Positions 1-6,779 of a stretch of 16,931 nucleotides of DNA are shown here, piece by piece. This DNA is from CAZFPA01 sp964520975. GTDB lineage: Bacteria; Bacillota; Negativicutes; Selenomonadales; Selenomonadaceae. The translations under genes and the position numbers were made by a program. The notes beneath the pieces are model-generated. The model saw nothing but the letters and a program-made list of their open reading frames with translations, did not search any database and was not told the origin of the DNA. Where the stretch lies: positions 1 through 16,931 of the forward strand of contig CAZFPA010000044.1 in the NCBI GenBank assembly GCA_964520975.1, written 5' to 3'. The first letter of the stretch is position 1. Each line of letters starts with the position of its first letter.

Positions 1-2
1 CT

Positions 3-380
3 TATACCGGATATGAAAATCAAGGCCGGGAACCAAAATATGACCTGCTTTGCAAAATAGCCGCCGCCTTGGGCGTGACCACAGACGAGTTATTAGGCTA
101 TGCCCCTAAAGACACCGACTGGCTCACAGCCAAGCTGAAGCCAGCACTGGGCAGAACCTCCTTCTCTGTTGAAGGAATCGATGAAAACGGAAATATATCA
201 TTGGCATATACGAATAAGGATGATGCGAAAACTGAGCATTTCATATTCAGTAACGACTACCTTCGCGCCATTTTTGAGAAACAGGAAGAACTTGCTGACA
301 AAGCAAAGGGAATTCGCCTAAGAGAACTACTGGAGGCTAAACTTTTTCAAGAGATATTTATCCGAACGATACTATCTTAA
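3..380 (+). CDS. XRE/Cro-CI family transcriptional regulator, 3' part (5' end outside window)
   Basis: The frame is open from the window edge, and its first visible residues, YTGYENQGREPKYDLLCKIA followed by AALGVTTDELLGY, read like the last helices of a Cro/CI helix-turn-helix (the usual 'ENGRREPxxxxLxKIAxxLGVTxDELLG' pattern). Initiation at the internal TTG at 69 would cut the domain in half, so I take the gene as running in from the left with its start missing. About 90 residues follow the domain, charged and probably helical (for example KQEELADKAKGIRLRELLEAK), which I do not recognise; they could serve dimerisation or ligand sensing. Base composition is more AT-rich than the core genes to the right, which fits accessory DNA. 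It lies 113 bases upstream of the Fic gene on the same strand, so control of fic is possible but unproven. Confidence 0.75.
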   Translation, partial: YTGYENQGREPKYDLLCKIAAALGVTTDELLGYAPKDTDWLTAKLKPALGRTSFSVEGIDENGNISLAYTNKDDAKTEHFIFSNDYLRAIFEKQEELADKAKGIRLRELLEAKLFQEIFIRTILS

Positions 381-493
381 ATAAAGTACAATAGCTAAGC
401 GCTTTAATAGTGCGAGTTTCTTAAAAGAGAACCGCCTAAGTGAACATCCGCAACCAGGGCATCATCTGCACACACAAAAGGAAGTGAATCTGT

Positions 494-1228
494 ATGGACT
501 TTACCCGCATTGATGAACTGCACACCCATCTGAAAACGCTCCGCCCGCTGAATGCTGGCGAGGTGCAGCGGCTGCAAGAGCAGTTTGCTATTGACAACAC
601 CTATAATTCAAATGCCATAGAGGGCAATTCGCTTACACTCCGGGAGACAGCCCTGGTGCTGCAGGAAGGAATCACGATTGCCAAAAAGCCCCTGCGCGAC
701 CACCTGGAAGCCATCGGACATCGGGACGCATTTCAGTATATGCTGCAGCTTGTGGACGCCCAGGAAGAACTCACAGAAAAGGTAATTAAGGACATCCATT
801 CGATTGTACTCATGCACGACCAGGCAAACAAAGGAATATACCGCCGCCTGGAGGTCATGATCATGGGAGCCGACCACCAGCCGCCCGAGCCCTACCTTGT
901 CCCGGTACAAATGAAGCAGCTTATTGCAGACTATCCTGACATGAAGGAACGCCTGCACATCGTCGAGGCCGTTGCCGCGCTCCACGTACGCTTTGAAAGC
1001 ATTCACCCCTTTATCGATGGGAATGGACGTACCGGGCGCATCCTGCTCAATTTTGAGCTGATGAAAGCCGGACTGCTCCCGGTAAACATAAAATTTGCTG
1101 ACCGCATGGCCTATTATGATGCTTTCGATACCTGCCGCCGGGCCAACAATTATGATGCCATGGCCGCCCTGATCGCCGGTTATGAAGAAGAAGAACTCCA
1201 GCGATATATCCATATCATTGAACAATAA
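494..1228 (+). CDS. Fic family protein (class II, self-inhibited AMP-transferase)
   Basis: A 244-aa Fic-domain protein. Residues 171-182 read HPFIDGNGRTGR, matching the catalytic HPFx(D/E)GNGRxxR loop with the active His171 and the anion-binding GNGR. This family usually transfers AMP from ATP to a hydroxyl side chain of a target protein. The N-terminal SNAIEG (residues 39-44) matches the inhibitory (S/T)xxxE(G/N) helix, so Glu43 should block productive ATP binding. That makes it a class II Fic, needing no separate antitoxin. The target-positioning flap is visible as ADHQPPEPYLVP. The start is supported by AAAGGAAGTGA six bases upstream of the ATG. It follows an XRE-type regulator and precedes a mobile-element-like scar, consistent with an accessory locus. 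The target is unknown. Family assignment is firm; the biological role is not. Confidence 0.95.
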   Translation: MDFTRIDELHTHLKTLRPLNAGEVQRLQEQFAIDNTYNSNAIEGNSLTLRETALVLQEGITIAKKPLRDHLEAIGHRDAFQYMLQLVDAQEELTEKVIKDIHSIVLMHDQANKGIYRRLEVMIMGADHQPPEPYLVPVQMKQLIADYPDMKERLHIVEAVAALHVRFESIHPFIDGNGRTGRILLNFELMKAGLLPVNIKFADRMAYYDAFDTCRRANNYDAMAALIAGYEEEELQRYIHIIEQ

Positions 1229-1267
1229 AAAAGGCCGCCCAGCGTGCTACCAACACGCCGAACGGCC
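1227..1267 (-). terminator. Intrinsic terminator, leftward (probably for the brnQ transcript)
   Basis: On the minus strand an outer stem GGCCG/CGGCC (1263-1267 with 1233-1237) encloses a second stem GCGTG/CACGC (1242-1246 with 1254-1258), and six T follow at 1232-1227. It lies directly after the fic stop codon and faces leftward transcription. It is the first convincing terminator downstream of brnQ, about 240 bases past that stop. The four-base internal loops make it less regular than usual. Confidence 0.55.
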
Positions 1268-1329
1268 CCAAAAGCTTCCTGCACCCGCCCGATATGGACG
1301 GTACGACAAGCCCCATCAAGCAAAATTGT

Positions 1330-1387
1330 ATCATTCCTTTCAGGGGGCAAAGGTTTATTTTTGCCCCCTGAAAGGAATGATTTTTTT
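1330..1387 (+). terminator. Perfect 22-bp hairpin followed by T-run; rightward terminator or mobile-element end
   Basis: The arms at 1330-1351 and 1360-1381 are exact reverse complements around an 8-base loop, with core CAGGGGGCAAA, and a run of seven T occupies 1381-1387. It could terminate fic transcription. However, it is longer and more perfect than an ordinary terminator and sits six bases before a recombinase-like fragment, so an element-borne signal is equally plausible. Confidence 0.6.
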
Positions 1388-1453
1388 ATGGTCAAAACAG
1401 TAAAAACGGCCGCGCTCTATCCCCGGACATCCACAGACGAGCAGGATTGGTAG
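1388..1453 (+). pseudogene. Possible remnant: N-terminus of a serine recombinase
   Basis: A short frame starts at ATG 1388 and stops at TAG 1451-1453. Its end, AALYPRTSTDEQDW, resembles the start of resolvase/invertase-type serine recombinases (consensus near 'AALYxRVSTDEQ', where the Ser of R-x-S is the nucleophile). Only 21 codons remain, and no downstream recombinase domain is visible in any frame, because brnQ begins converging at 1506. The match is short and could be chance. Its position just after a perfect hairpin and just before a DnaA-box cluster favours a decayed mobile-element junction. Confidence 0.4.
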
Positions 1454-1497
1454 TTATGCACAAGAACAGGTGTTTTTGTGCATAACTCTGTGGATAA
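1452..1497. promoter_or_regulatory. Cluster of three DnaA boxes (TTATNCACA)
   Basis: TTATGCACA lies on the plus strand at 1454-1462; the same 9-mer lies on the minus strand at 1477-1485; TTATCCACA lies on the minus strand at 1489-1497. All match the DnaA-box consensus exactly, and the third equals the strongest E. coli box. The first two form the arms of an inverted repeat (1452-1463 with 1476-1487, 12 perfect pairs, plus four inner pairs including one G-T). No T-run follows on either strand, so it is not a normal terminator. Confidence 0.65.
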
Positions 1498-1505
1498 CCC
1501 GGCCT

Positions 1506-2846
1506 TTATTTATCAGCTACCGCATCTTGCTCCGTCTCCTGGCGAAAGGAACGCAGCCATCCCAATACAGCGCCAGCCAGTGCCGGTGCTGTCCACCCCA
1601 GGTTGGAAGCATAGAGTGGCAGATACCGGCTGAACAAATCATTCATAAATGCCGGATGGATGCCAGCGGCATTGAGGCCATCAAAAACACTGAAGGCCAG
1701 TGTAAAGGCAATGCTCCAGCGATAGATGCTGCGGTGCCCGCCCAGCTGCACATCAAAAAGCGAGAGCACCACGAGCACGATGACGACCGGATACATCGCC
1801 ACCAGGAACGGAACCGAAATGCGGATAAGCTCGGTGAGCCCCAGATTCGAAGCGGCAAAGCTGAACAGGGTACTCAGCAGCAAAACACGTTGATAGGAAA
1901 CACGTCTACCTGAGGCCTCATTAAAGTACCATGCACAGGCGGAGGCCATGCCACAGCTCGTAGTCAGGCAGGCAAACGCGATGATGAGCGCGAGCAGCGC
2001 ATTCCCCATCGGGCCAAAGAAAATCCCCGCGGCACTGGAAAGAATCACGCCGCCATTGGCGGACAGACCAAGCACCGAAGCACTCGTCGCCCCCAGATAG
2101 CCCAAGGAAAGATACACACAGCTCATGAGCGTAACAGAGATCAGGCCCGCAAAGATGCAGATGCGCCCGATGGCCCGGTTGTCCTCAACGCCCGCCATCC
2201 GCACGGCATTGACGACAATGGCGCCCACAGCCAGCGAAGCGAGCAGGTCCATGGTCAGATAACCATCCTGAAAGCCCTGCAAAAACGGTGCCGTACGATA
2301 GATGCCCTCCGGCGCCATGATGGTTCCCATCGGCGACCAAAAGGAACGGATAAAGAGTACTGCCAAAAAAAGCAATAAAAGCGGCGTGAGGATCTTCCCC
2401 ACCCGGGCAACGATCTTGCTCGGATTGAGCGCGAGGAAATAGGTCAGCAAAAAGAAAACCGCCGTATAGCCAAACTGCCCCATCGCTACATCGTCATACC
2501 CCAGGAAAGGCCGGATACCGATCTCAAAGGATACCGCACCCGTACGCGGAATCGCAAAGAGCGGCCCGATGGTCAGATAGAGCACGCTGAGCAGCAGCAG
2601 TGCAAAACGCGGGTGCACATGCGTTTCGATGAATTCTGTGTACTTCCCGCCACGCAGTGCAATGGCAACGATGCCCAGCATCGGCAGCCCGACACCCGTC
2701 AGCAGGAACCCCAGGATACCCGGCAACAGATTCGTACCCGCGGCCTGGCCGAGCGCCGGCGGAAAAATCAGATTGCCCGCACCAAAGAAGATGGAAAACA
2801 CCATCAGTCCAATGGATAAGATTTCAATTTTGGATAAAGACTTCAT
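1506..2846 (-). CDS. brnQ: Branched-chain amino acid:cation symporter, BrnQ/LivII family
   Basis: A 446-aa, highly hydrophobic inner-membrane protein with about 12 predicted membrane segments. It opens with KSLSKIEILSIGLMVFSIFF then GAGNLIFPP, the family's characteristic N-terminal signature. Further family-like stretches are FAIPRTGAVSFEIGIRPFLG and CLTTSCGMASACAWYFNE in mid and late protein. Members import leucine, isoleucine and valine with Na+ or H+; individual substrate preference cannot be read here. I start at ATG 2846, which gives the usual family N-terminus; an in-frame GTG at 2855 adds three residues, and neither has a strong ribosome site. The gene is monocistronic and divergent from the 145-aa gene. 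Its promoter is at 2961-2989, and a terminator-like hairpin in the leader suggests attenuation. The stop lies nine bases from a DnaA-box cluster. Confidence 0.93.
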   Translation of the reverse strand: MKSLSKIEILSIGLMVFSIFFGAGNLIFPPALGQAAGTNLLPGILGFLLTGVGLPMLGIVAIALRGGKYTEFIETHVHPRFALLLLSVLYLTIGPLFAIPRTGAVSFEIGIRPFLGYDDVAMGQFGYTAVFFLLTYFLALNPSKIVARVGKILTPLLLLFLAVLFIRSFWSPMGTIMAPEGIYRTAPFLQGFQDGYLTMDLLASLAVGAIVVNAVRMAGVEDNRAIGRICIFAGLISVTLMSCVYLSLGYLGATSASVLGLSANGGVILSSAAGIFFGPMGNALLALIIAFACLTTSCGMASACAWYFNEASGRRVSYQRVLLLSTLFSFAASNLGLTELIRISVPFLVAMYPVVIVLVVLSLFDVQLGGHRSIYRWSIAFTLAFSVFDGLNAAGIHPAFMNDLFSRYLPLYASNLGWTAPALAGAVLGWLRSFRQETEQDAVADK

Positions 2847-2890
2847 AAACCACACTCATTTCTAAAACATACTAAAATAAACGCCCACAT

Positions 2891-2920
2891 AAAAAAGCCA
2901 TGTTTCCCGTCCGAAACATG
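2891..2920 (-). terminator. Terminator-like hairpin in the brnQ leader (possible attenuator)
   Basis: On the minus strand CATGTTTC (2920-2913) pairs with GAAACATG (2906-2899) around a six-base loop, and GC plus six T follow at 2898-2891. It lies between the brnQ promoter and start codon, about 45 bases before the ATG. No T-box or known riboswitch core is visible in the roughly 100-base leader, and the short leader frame I can read is not rich in Leu, Ile or Val. Confidence 0.5.
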
Positions 2921-2960
2921 AAAAGGTCTCTGTCAAGCACCGTTTCTTTCCATGTGCACC

Positions 2961-2989
2961 ATTATAGCACATTTCATGTCCATCTCCAA
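2961..2989 (-). promoter_or_regulatory. Sigma-70 type promoter of brnQ
   Basis: On the minus strand TTGGAG (2989-2984) and TATAAT (2966-2961) are separated by 17 bases. The -10 is a perfect match. Transcription would begin near 2954, giving a leader of about 100 bases. Confidence 0.7.
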
Positions 2990-3079
2990 TGTATATTTTG
3001 ATAAAATTCCGTAACAGCGTAAACATCAAATTCTGACTTTTCGCAAAAGCCATTGCTTTTCCTGCCCGATATTTTCTGC

Positions 3080-3085
3080 TATACT
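3080..3085 (+). promoter_or_regulatory. Probable -10 box for the 145-aa gene
   Basis: TATACT lies about 55 bases upstream of the ATG at 3140. The -35 is unclear: TTGCTT at 3053 is too distant (21 bases), and a weaker TTTCCT at 3058 has a 16-base spacer. Orientation and distance fit, but the call rests mainly on the -10. Confidence 0.35.
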
Positions 3086-3139
3086 GATAGTAGCATCGCA
3101 GCCTGACGGGCTGTGTCAGCAACAAAGGGAGGCCACACG

Positions 3140-3577
3140 ATGAGTACGGAGAACGAAAACGATATTTCCAGGCCACATGGCCTGCAGCAGAACATAAAGA
3201 TGGAGCTCATGGGCATGATCCACAGCGCGGAGAACCCCTTCGACATCATCTGCCATATCGCTGACTACCTGGAGGAAGTGTCCGCCGAGGACGGCTACGC
3301 GAACCATGTGCGCGAAAACCTGCGCGCGGTCTACGGACTTGCCCTCGGCGAGCGAAAACTGCTGACCGACGAGCTTGCGGATGTCATTGCCCGCGGCAAG
3401 CGCATCAAGGAAGCCTATGACACCGGCGATTTCACAGAAGAAGAAAAGAAGCGCATCGAATTCGCAGTGATCCTGCACCGCAAGAATGCCCAGCGCCTCA
3501 AGGAGCTCATCCACAAGGCCGAGGTTGAAGGCACTTCGATGTACCTTGGCGAAACAGACGACACGTCCCAGAAATAA
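3140..3577 (+). CDS. Conserved-looking hypothetical protein, 145 aa
   Basis: I do not recognise this family. The ATG at 3140 is chosen because GGGAGG sits seven bases upstream; an upstream in-frame start at 3113 lacks a ribosome site. The protein is soluble, has no signal peptide or membrane segment, and is rich in Glu, Lys, Arg and Ala, suggesting an all-helical fold. Examples are NPFDIICHIADYLEEVSAED near residue 35 and EEKKRIEFAVILHRKNAQRL near residue 105. No cysteine cluster or nucleotide-binding motif is seen. It stands alone between a divergent brnQ and a dedicated terminator, so it is probably its own transcription unit. Codon use matches the core genes, so it appears to be a resident chromosomal gene. 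A regulatory or adaptor role is possible, but nothing in the sequence proves it. Confidence 0.85.
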   Translation: MSTENENDISRPHGLQQNIKMELMGMIHSAENPFDIICHIADYLEEVSAEDGYANHVRENLRAVYGLALGERKLLTDELADVIARGKRIKEAYDTGDFTEEEKKRIEFAVILHRKNAQRLKELIHKAEVEGTSMYLGETDDTSQK

Positions 3578-3596
3578 AACACCTTACCATGCACTG

Positions 3597-3628
3597 GCTG
3601 CCCGCGGCAAAACACGGGCAGCTTTTTT
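3597..3628 (+). terminator. Rightward intrinsic terminator after the 145-aa gene
   Basis: GCTGCCCG (3597-3604) pairs with CGGGCAGC (3615-3622) around a 10-base loop, followed by six T. It lies 20 bases past the stop codon at 3577. Confidence 0.85.
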
Positions 3629-3632
3629 GCGC

Positions 3633-3665
3633 AAAAAAACACACCCGGTGCAAACGTCCGGGTGT
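3633..3665 (-). terminator. Leftward intrinsic terminator of the EAL-domain gene
   Basis: On the minus strand ACACCCGG (3665-3658) pairs with CCGGGTGT (3648-3641), and a G and seven T follow (3640-3633). It begins seven bases after the stop codon at 3673. Together with the terminator at 3597-3628 it forms a back-to-back barrier between convergent genes. Confidence 0.85.
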
Positions 3666-3672
3666 AATGTGG

Positions 3673-6615
3673 TTATTTGGTTCCCTTGCGGGTATCGGTA
3701 ATATCTGTCAGTGATGCATAGCAGATATAGCTGTCCGGCAGCGCGTTCTCATTGTGGACAGTCTTAAAGGAAACCCGTATCCAGCGGTCTCTGCCCTTCG
3801 CCGTCCGGAAAGGATAAGCAATATGCTTCACACAGTGCTGCTCATAGGATTCCATGATCGCCTTTTTAAGCAACGCGGTCGTTTCCTCGGGCAGCAGCTT
3901 GCTCAGATCATTATCCGTCTTCTCATAGAATTCCTCGGGCGTGACCTCATTGATATCATAGGCGCCCTTGCTCAGGAAATGCGTATAGATGGTATCATCG
4001 CGCAGCTCATAGACACCAAAGCCGGCGGGAATATTGTCGAACAGCGCCTGCATCTCCATGGTCTTCTTCTCCAGCTCCGTGACATCCTCGATGGCCAGAT
4101 AGAAAATCTGCCGTGCCGTTTCCTGGATGACCGGGCTGATGCGTACATGCAGCCACAGCAGTCGCCCATCATCGCGATAGCGGCGGATACGGCACTGCAT
4201 GACCTTGCCCGTTCCCGCGGCTAACTGGATCTGTTCCATGAAGCCCTTACGATCCGCTGCATAGACGGAATCCAGAATATTATGCTCCACCGCGTAAAAG
4301 TCCTCACGATCATAGCCAAAAATCTTGAAATAGCCATCGTTGACCCGGATCACTGAAAGCTTGCCGGCCACGCATTCATAGATCCCCACCGAACCATTGA
4401 TGCTGTTGAACAGCAGATTGAACTGCGCGTTCGGATTCAGCAGATCCTCGACATCGTTCGAGTCCAGCTGCTGCGGTGCCGGTTTGCTGGCGGGCAGGCT
4501 GTAGGCCGCGCATTCCTTTGAAAGCATTGCCTCGTACTCCGTCACGGGTACCGGACGCGAATAGTAGTAGCCCTGGACACGGTTACAGCCAATCGTGCGC
4601 AGGAATTCGGCCTGCTGACGCGTTTCCACGCCCTCGGCAATGACTGGTATGCGCAGCCATTTAGCCATGCGCACCACAGAATTCAGGATATTGCCGCCGC
4701 GTCCCGACGTATCATTGCTGTCGAGGAATTTCAAGTCGATCTTCAGGATATCGACGGGGACATCCTTCAGCATATTAAGGGAAGAATACCCGCTGCCGAA
4801 ATCATCCATGAGAATCACAAAGCCCATCGCCTGCAGCTTTTTCGTGATCTCAATGATCTGCCGCGGATTATCCGTATAGGCACTCTCCGTGATCTCCAGC
4901 TCCAGAAGCCGGGGCGAAATATCGTATTTATGCAGCAGATCCCCCAGGATCAGCGTGAGATTCGCGTTATAAAGGTCGATGCGCGATACATTCACCGATA
5001 TAGGCAGGGGCTCGCGCCCCTCATCCATCCATTTGCGCAGCAGCTGGCAGGCCCCCTCCCAGACATACTGATCGAGTTTAAAGATAAAGCCGTTATGCTC
5101 AAACACCGGAATGAACTCCATCGGCGACACAAAGCCGCGCACCGGATGCTGCCAGCGCACAAGCACCTCACCACCAATGATACGCTCCGTCGTAAGCTCA
5201 TACTTCGGCTGCACGTACAGGATGAATTCCCCCTGCTCCAGTGCCTTATTCATCTCATTGATGATGGCCTGCTCATTCACAAGATGCTGGCGCATGTGCT
5301 CATCATACTCACCGTACATGACGAGATAGTTCCCCTTCGCGCGGTTCAGCGCCAGGTTTGCACGGTCGCACATAACACTCACGGGCAGATCACGTTCCTT
5401 GACCTGATAGACACCAAAGCCCAGCACGACCTTATAATCGAGAGAGAAGCTCGCGGCCATCGTCTGCAGCGAACGGATGAAACGGTTGCAATTGTTGTGC
5501 TCCGCCGGGAAGCATACGACAAAATTATCGGAATGGAGACGTCCGCTCACGCAGAGCTGCAGATTCACATGCTCCAGGAAGTGAGCAATATATTTCAGCA
5601 GCTGATCGCCGGTCTTTTCCCCAAACAGATCATTGATGACCTTGAACCGTTCGATATTCAGCCGCAAAATAGCGAACTGTACCTCCGGATGCAGCGCGAT
5701 GAGCTCCTGCGCCTTCTGATAGAAGGCAGCCTTGTTATAGATACCCGTCAGCGCATCATAAGAAGCCCGATACATGAGATTCTCACGCATCTGGCGCAGC
5801 GGCGTGACATCCATCACAATGCTGTTCAACAGCACCCGCCCATCGGGATCAAGCGTGCGATGCCCGGATTCCAATACCCAGATCAGGCTCTCATCCCCGC
5901 ACTTCATACGATACTCCAGCTGATAGGACTCACCCTCCAGCAGCTGGCGCGTAAGCTCCGTCTGCATGCGCCGCTGATCGGCCGTATAGACGACCGCACT
6001 CATAGACATCCCCGTCTTGCGTGCAAACGCCTCCTCCGATGGATAATTCAGCATTTTCCATAATTTTCCGCTCTTGACATCCTGCAATCGTTTACTGCTC
6101 ATGTTGTAAACAATACACACCGAAGTCAGATGCGAGGGGGCAACATCAATAGGCTGGCTCGGGTCAATGCGCCGCTCAACATTGCGATGAAACATCCGCG
6201 AACGGATGGAACGATAGGTAGACTCATGGTGCACATCGCGGGAAACAAAAATCCCCTTGATGCGCAGTCCGTCGCCATCTCCCGTATACATGAAGACCAC
6301 CCGGTGCAGGATGTAGGAAGCCTCCCGCATCGTGCTCAGGATCACATTGGCGACAACCGCCTTTTCCTCGGGAGTCCCACGATCCCGCAGGCGCATTTTG
6401 ATGATTTTACAGGGAGCGACCTGCGCGTATTCCCGGCGCAGGAAATTTTTGACATCTTTACGGCCAATAGCATACTGAAACATCTGTGAGCCAAAACCGA
6501 CAATAGACTCCTCCATGCGCTCCAGTATTGTATCCATATTGCCAAAGTTATAAAACTCACCGACGAGCTGTTCCGTCAGCACTACACTTGGACTCTGTTC
6601 CATAAAATGTCCCAT
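3673..6615 (-). CDS. PAS - degenerate GGDEF - EAL - PAS - PAS protein; predicted c-di-GMP phosphodiesterase
   Basis: A 980-aa multidomain signalling protein. An N-terminal region with a PAS-like segment (about 180-280) precedes a GGDEF domain (about 283-440; it opens YDALTGIYN at 286). The GGDEF motif there reads HSDNF (361-365), so diguanylate cyclase activity is not expected. The EAL domain (about 450-690) keeps its catalytic set: E483 in EVLVRW, N542 in NVSR, E574 in LEITES, D604-D605 in DDFGSGYSSL, K625 in LKID, E661 in AEGVET and Q681 in VQGYYY. It should therefore hydrolyse c-di-GMP to pGpG. Two more PAS-like segments follow (about 720-835 and 836-975). No membrane segment is visible, so it is probably cytoplasmic. 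The start is uncertain: ATG 6615, or ATG 6603 with a closer GGGA. The gene has its own promoter and terminator. Confidence 0.93.
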   Translation of the reverse strand: MGHFMEQSPSVVLTEQLVGEFYNFGNMDTILERMEESIVGFGSQMFQYAIGRKDVKNFLRREYAQVAPCKIIKMRLRDRGTPEEKAVVANVILSTMREASYILHRVVFMYTGDGDGLRIKGIFVSRDVHHESTYRSIRSRMFHRNVERRIDPSQPIDVAPSHLTSVCIVYNMSSKRLQDVKSGKLWKMLNYPSEEAFARKTGMSMSAVVYTADQRRMQTELTRQLLEGESYQLEYRMKCGDESLIWVLESGHRTLDPDGRVLLNSIVMDVTPLRQMRENLMYRASYDALTGIYNKAAFYQKAQELIALHPEVQFAILRLNIERFKVINDLFGEKTGDQLLKYIAHFLEHVNLQLCVSGRLHSDNFVVCFPAEHNNCNRFIRSLQTMAASFSLDYKVVLGFGVYQVKERDLPVSVMCDRANLALNRAKGNYLVMYGEYDEHMRQHLVNEQAIINEMNKALEQGEFILYVQPKYELTTERIIGGEVLVRWQHPVRGFVSPMEFIPVFEHNGFIFKLDQYVWEGACQLLRKWMDEGREPLPISVNVSRIDLYNANLTLILGDLLHKYDISPRLLELEITESAYTDNPRQIIEITKKLQAMGFVILMDDFGSGYSSLNMLKDVPVDILKIDLKFLDSNDTSGRGGNILNSVVRMAKWLRIPVIAEGVETRQQAEFLRTIGCNRVQGYYYSRPVPVTEYEAMLSKECAAYSLPASKPAPQQLDSNDVEDLLNPNAQFNLLFNSINGSVGIYECVAGKLSVIRVNDGYFKIFGYDREDFYAVEHNILDSVYAADRKGFMEQIQLAAGTGKVMQCRIRRYRDDGRLLWLHVRISPVIQETARQIFYLAIEDVTELEKKTMEMQALFDNIPAGFGVYELRDDTIYTHFLSKGAYDINEVTPEEFYEKTDNDLSKLLPEETTALLKKAIMESYEQHCVKHIAYPFRTAKGRDRWIRVSFKTVHNENALPDSYICYASLTDITDTRKGTK

Positions 6616-6683
6616 GATTCACAACAATCCCTATCCTTAAATTCAAACCGTGCCCATGCACATCAGCACAATCCTTTTATTGT

Positions 6684-6712
6684 ATCATATACAAAACCGA
6701 CGATTTTTACAA
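6684..6712 (-). promoter_or_regulatory. Promoter of the EAL-domain gene
   Basis: On the minus strand TTGTAA (6712-6707) and TATGAT (6689-6684) lie 17 bases apart, about 70 bases upstream of the start codon at 6615. The -35 is a moderate match (four of six), the -10 a good one. Confidence 0.55.
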
Positions 6713-6746
6713 TCCATCTATTCTACTAATATTCATCCGACCTTAA

Positions 6747-6779
6747 GAGAAAAAGCACCCCAAAAGGAGTGCTTTTTTC
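6747..6779 (-). terminator. Leftward terminator of the 3D-domain gene
   Basis: On the minus strand GCACTCC (6772-6766) pairs with GGGGTGC (6761-6755), with one G-U pair and a UUUU loop, then TTTTTCTC follows. It starts right after the stop codon at 6780. The plus-strand version has a C-A mismatch, so the leftward reading is better. Confidence 0.8.

Noticed and set aside
440..487. 15-codon frame just before fic (GTG 440)
   Set aside because: It has no convincing ribosome site and no family signal; more likely untranslated leader of fic.
1244..1387. Small coding frames through the fic-brnQ gap upstream of the recombinase-like stub
   Set aside because: They run straight through the terminator and the perfect hairpin, have no ribosome site and show no family resemblance.
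1388..1505. Functional recombinase or toxin gene
   Set aside because: The frame stops after 21 codons and no continuation exists in other frames before brnQ.
4930..6063. 377-codon open frame on the plus strand
   Set aside because: It is antisense to the conserved GGDEF-EAL gene, with a shadow-like composition and no ribosome site.
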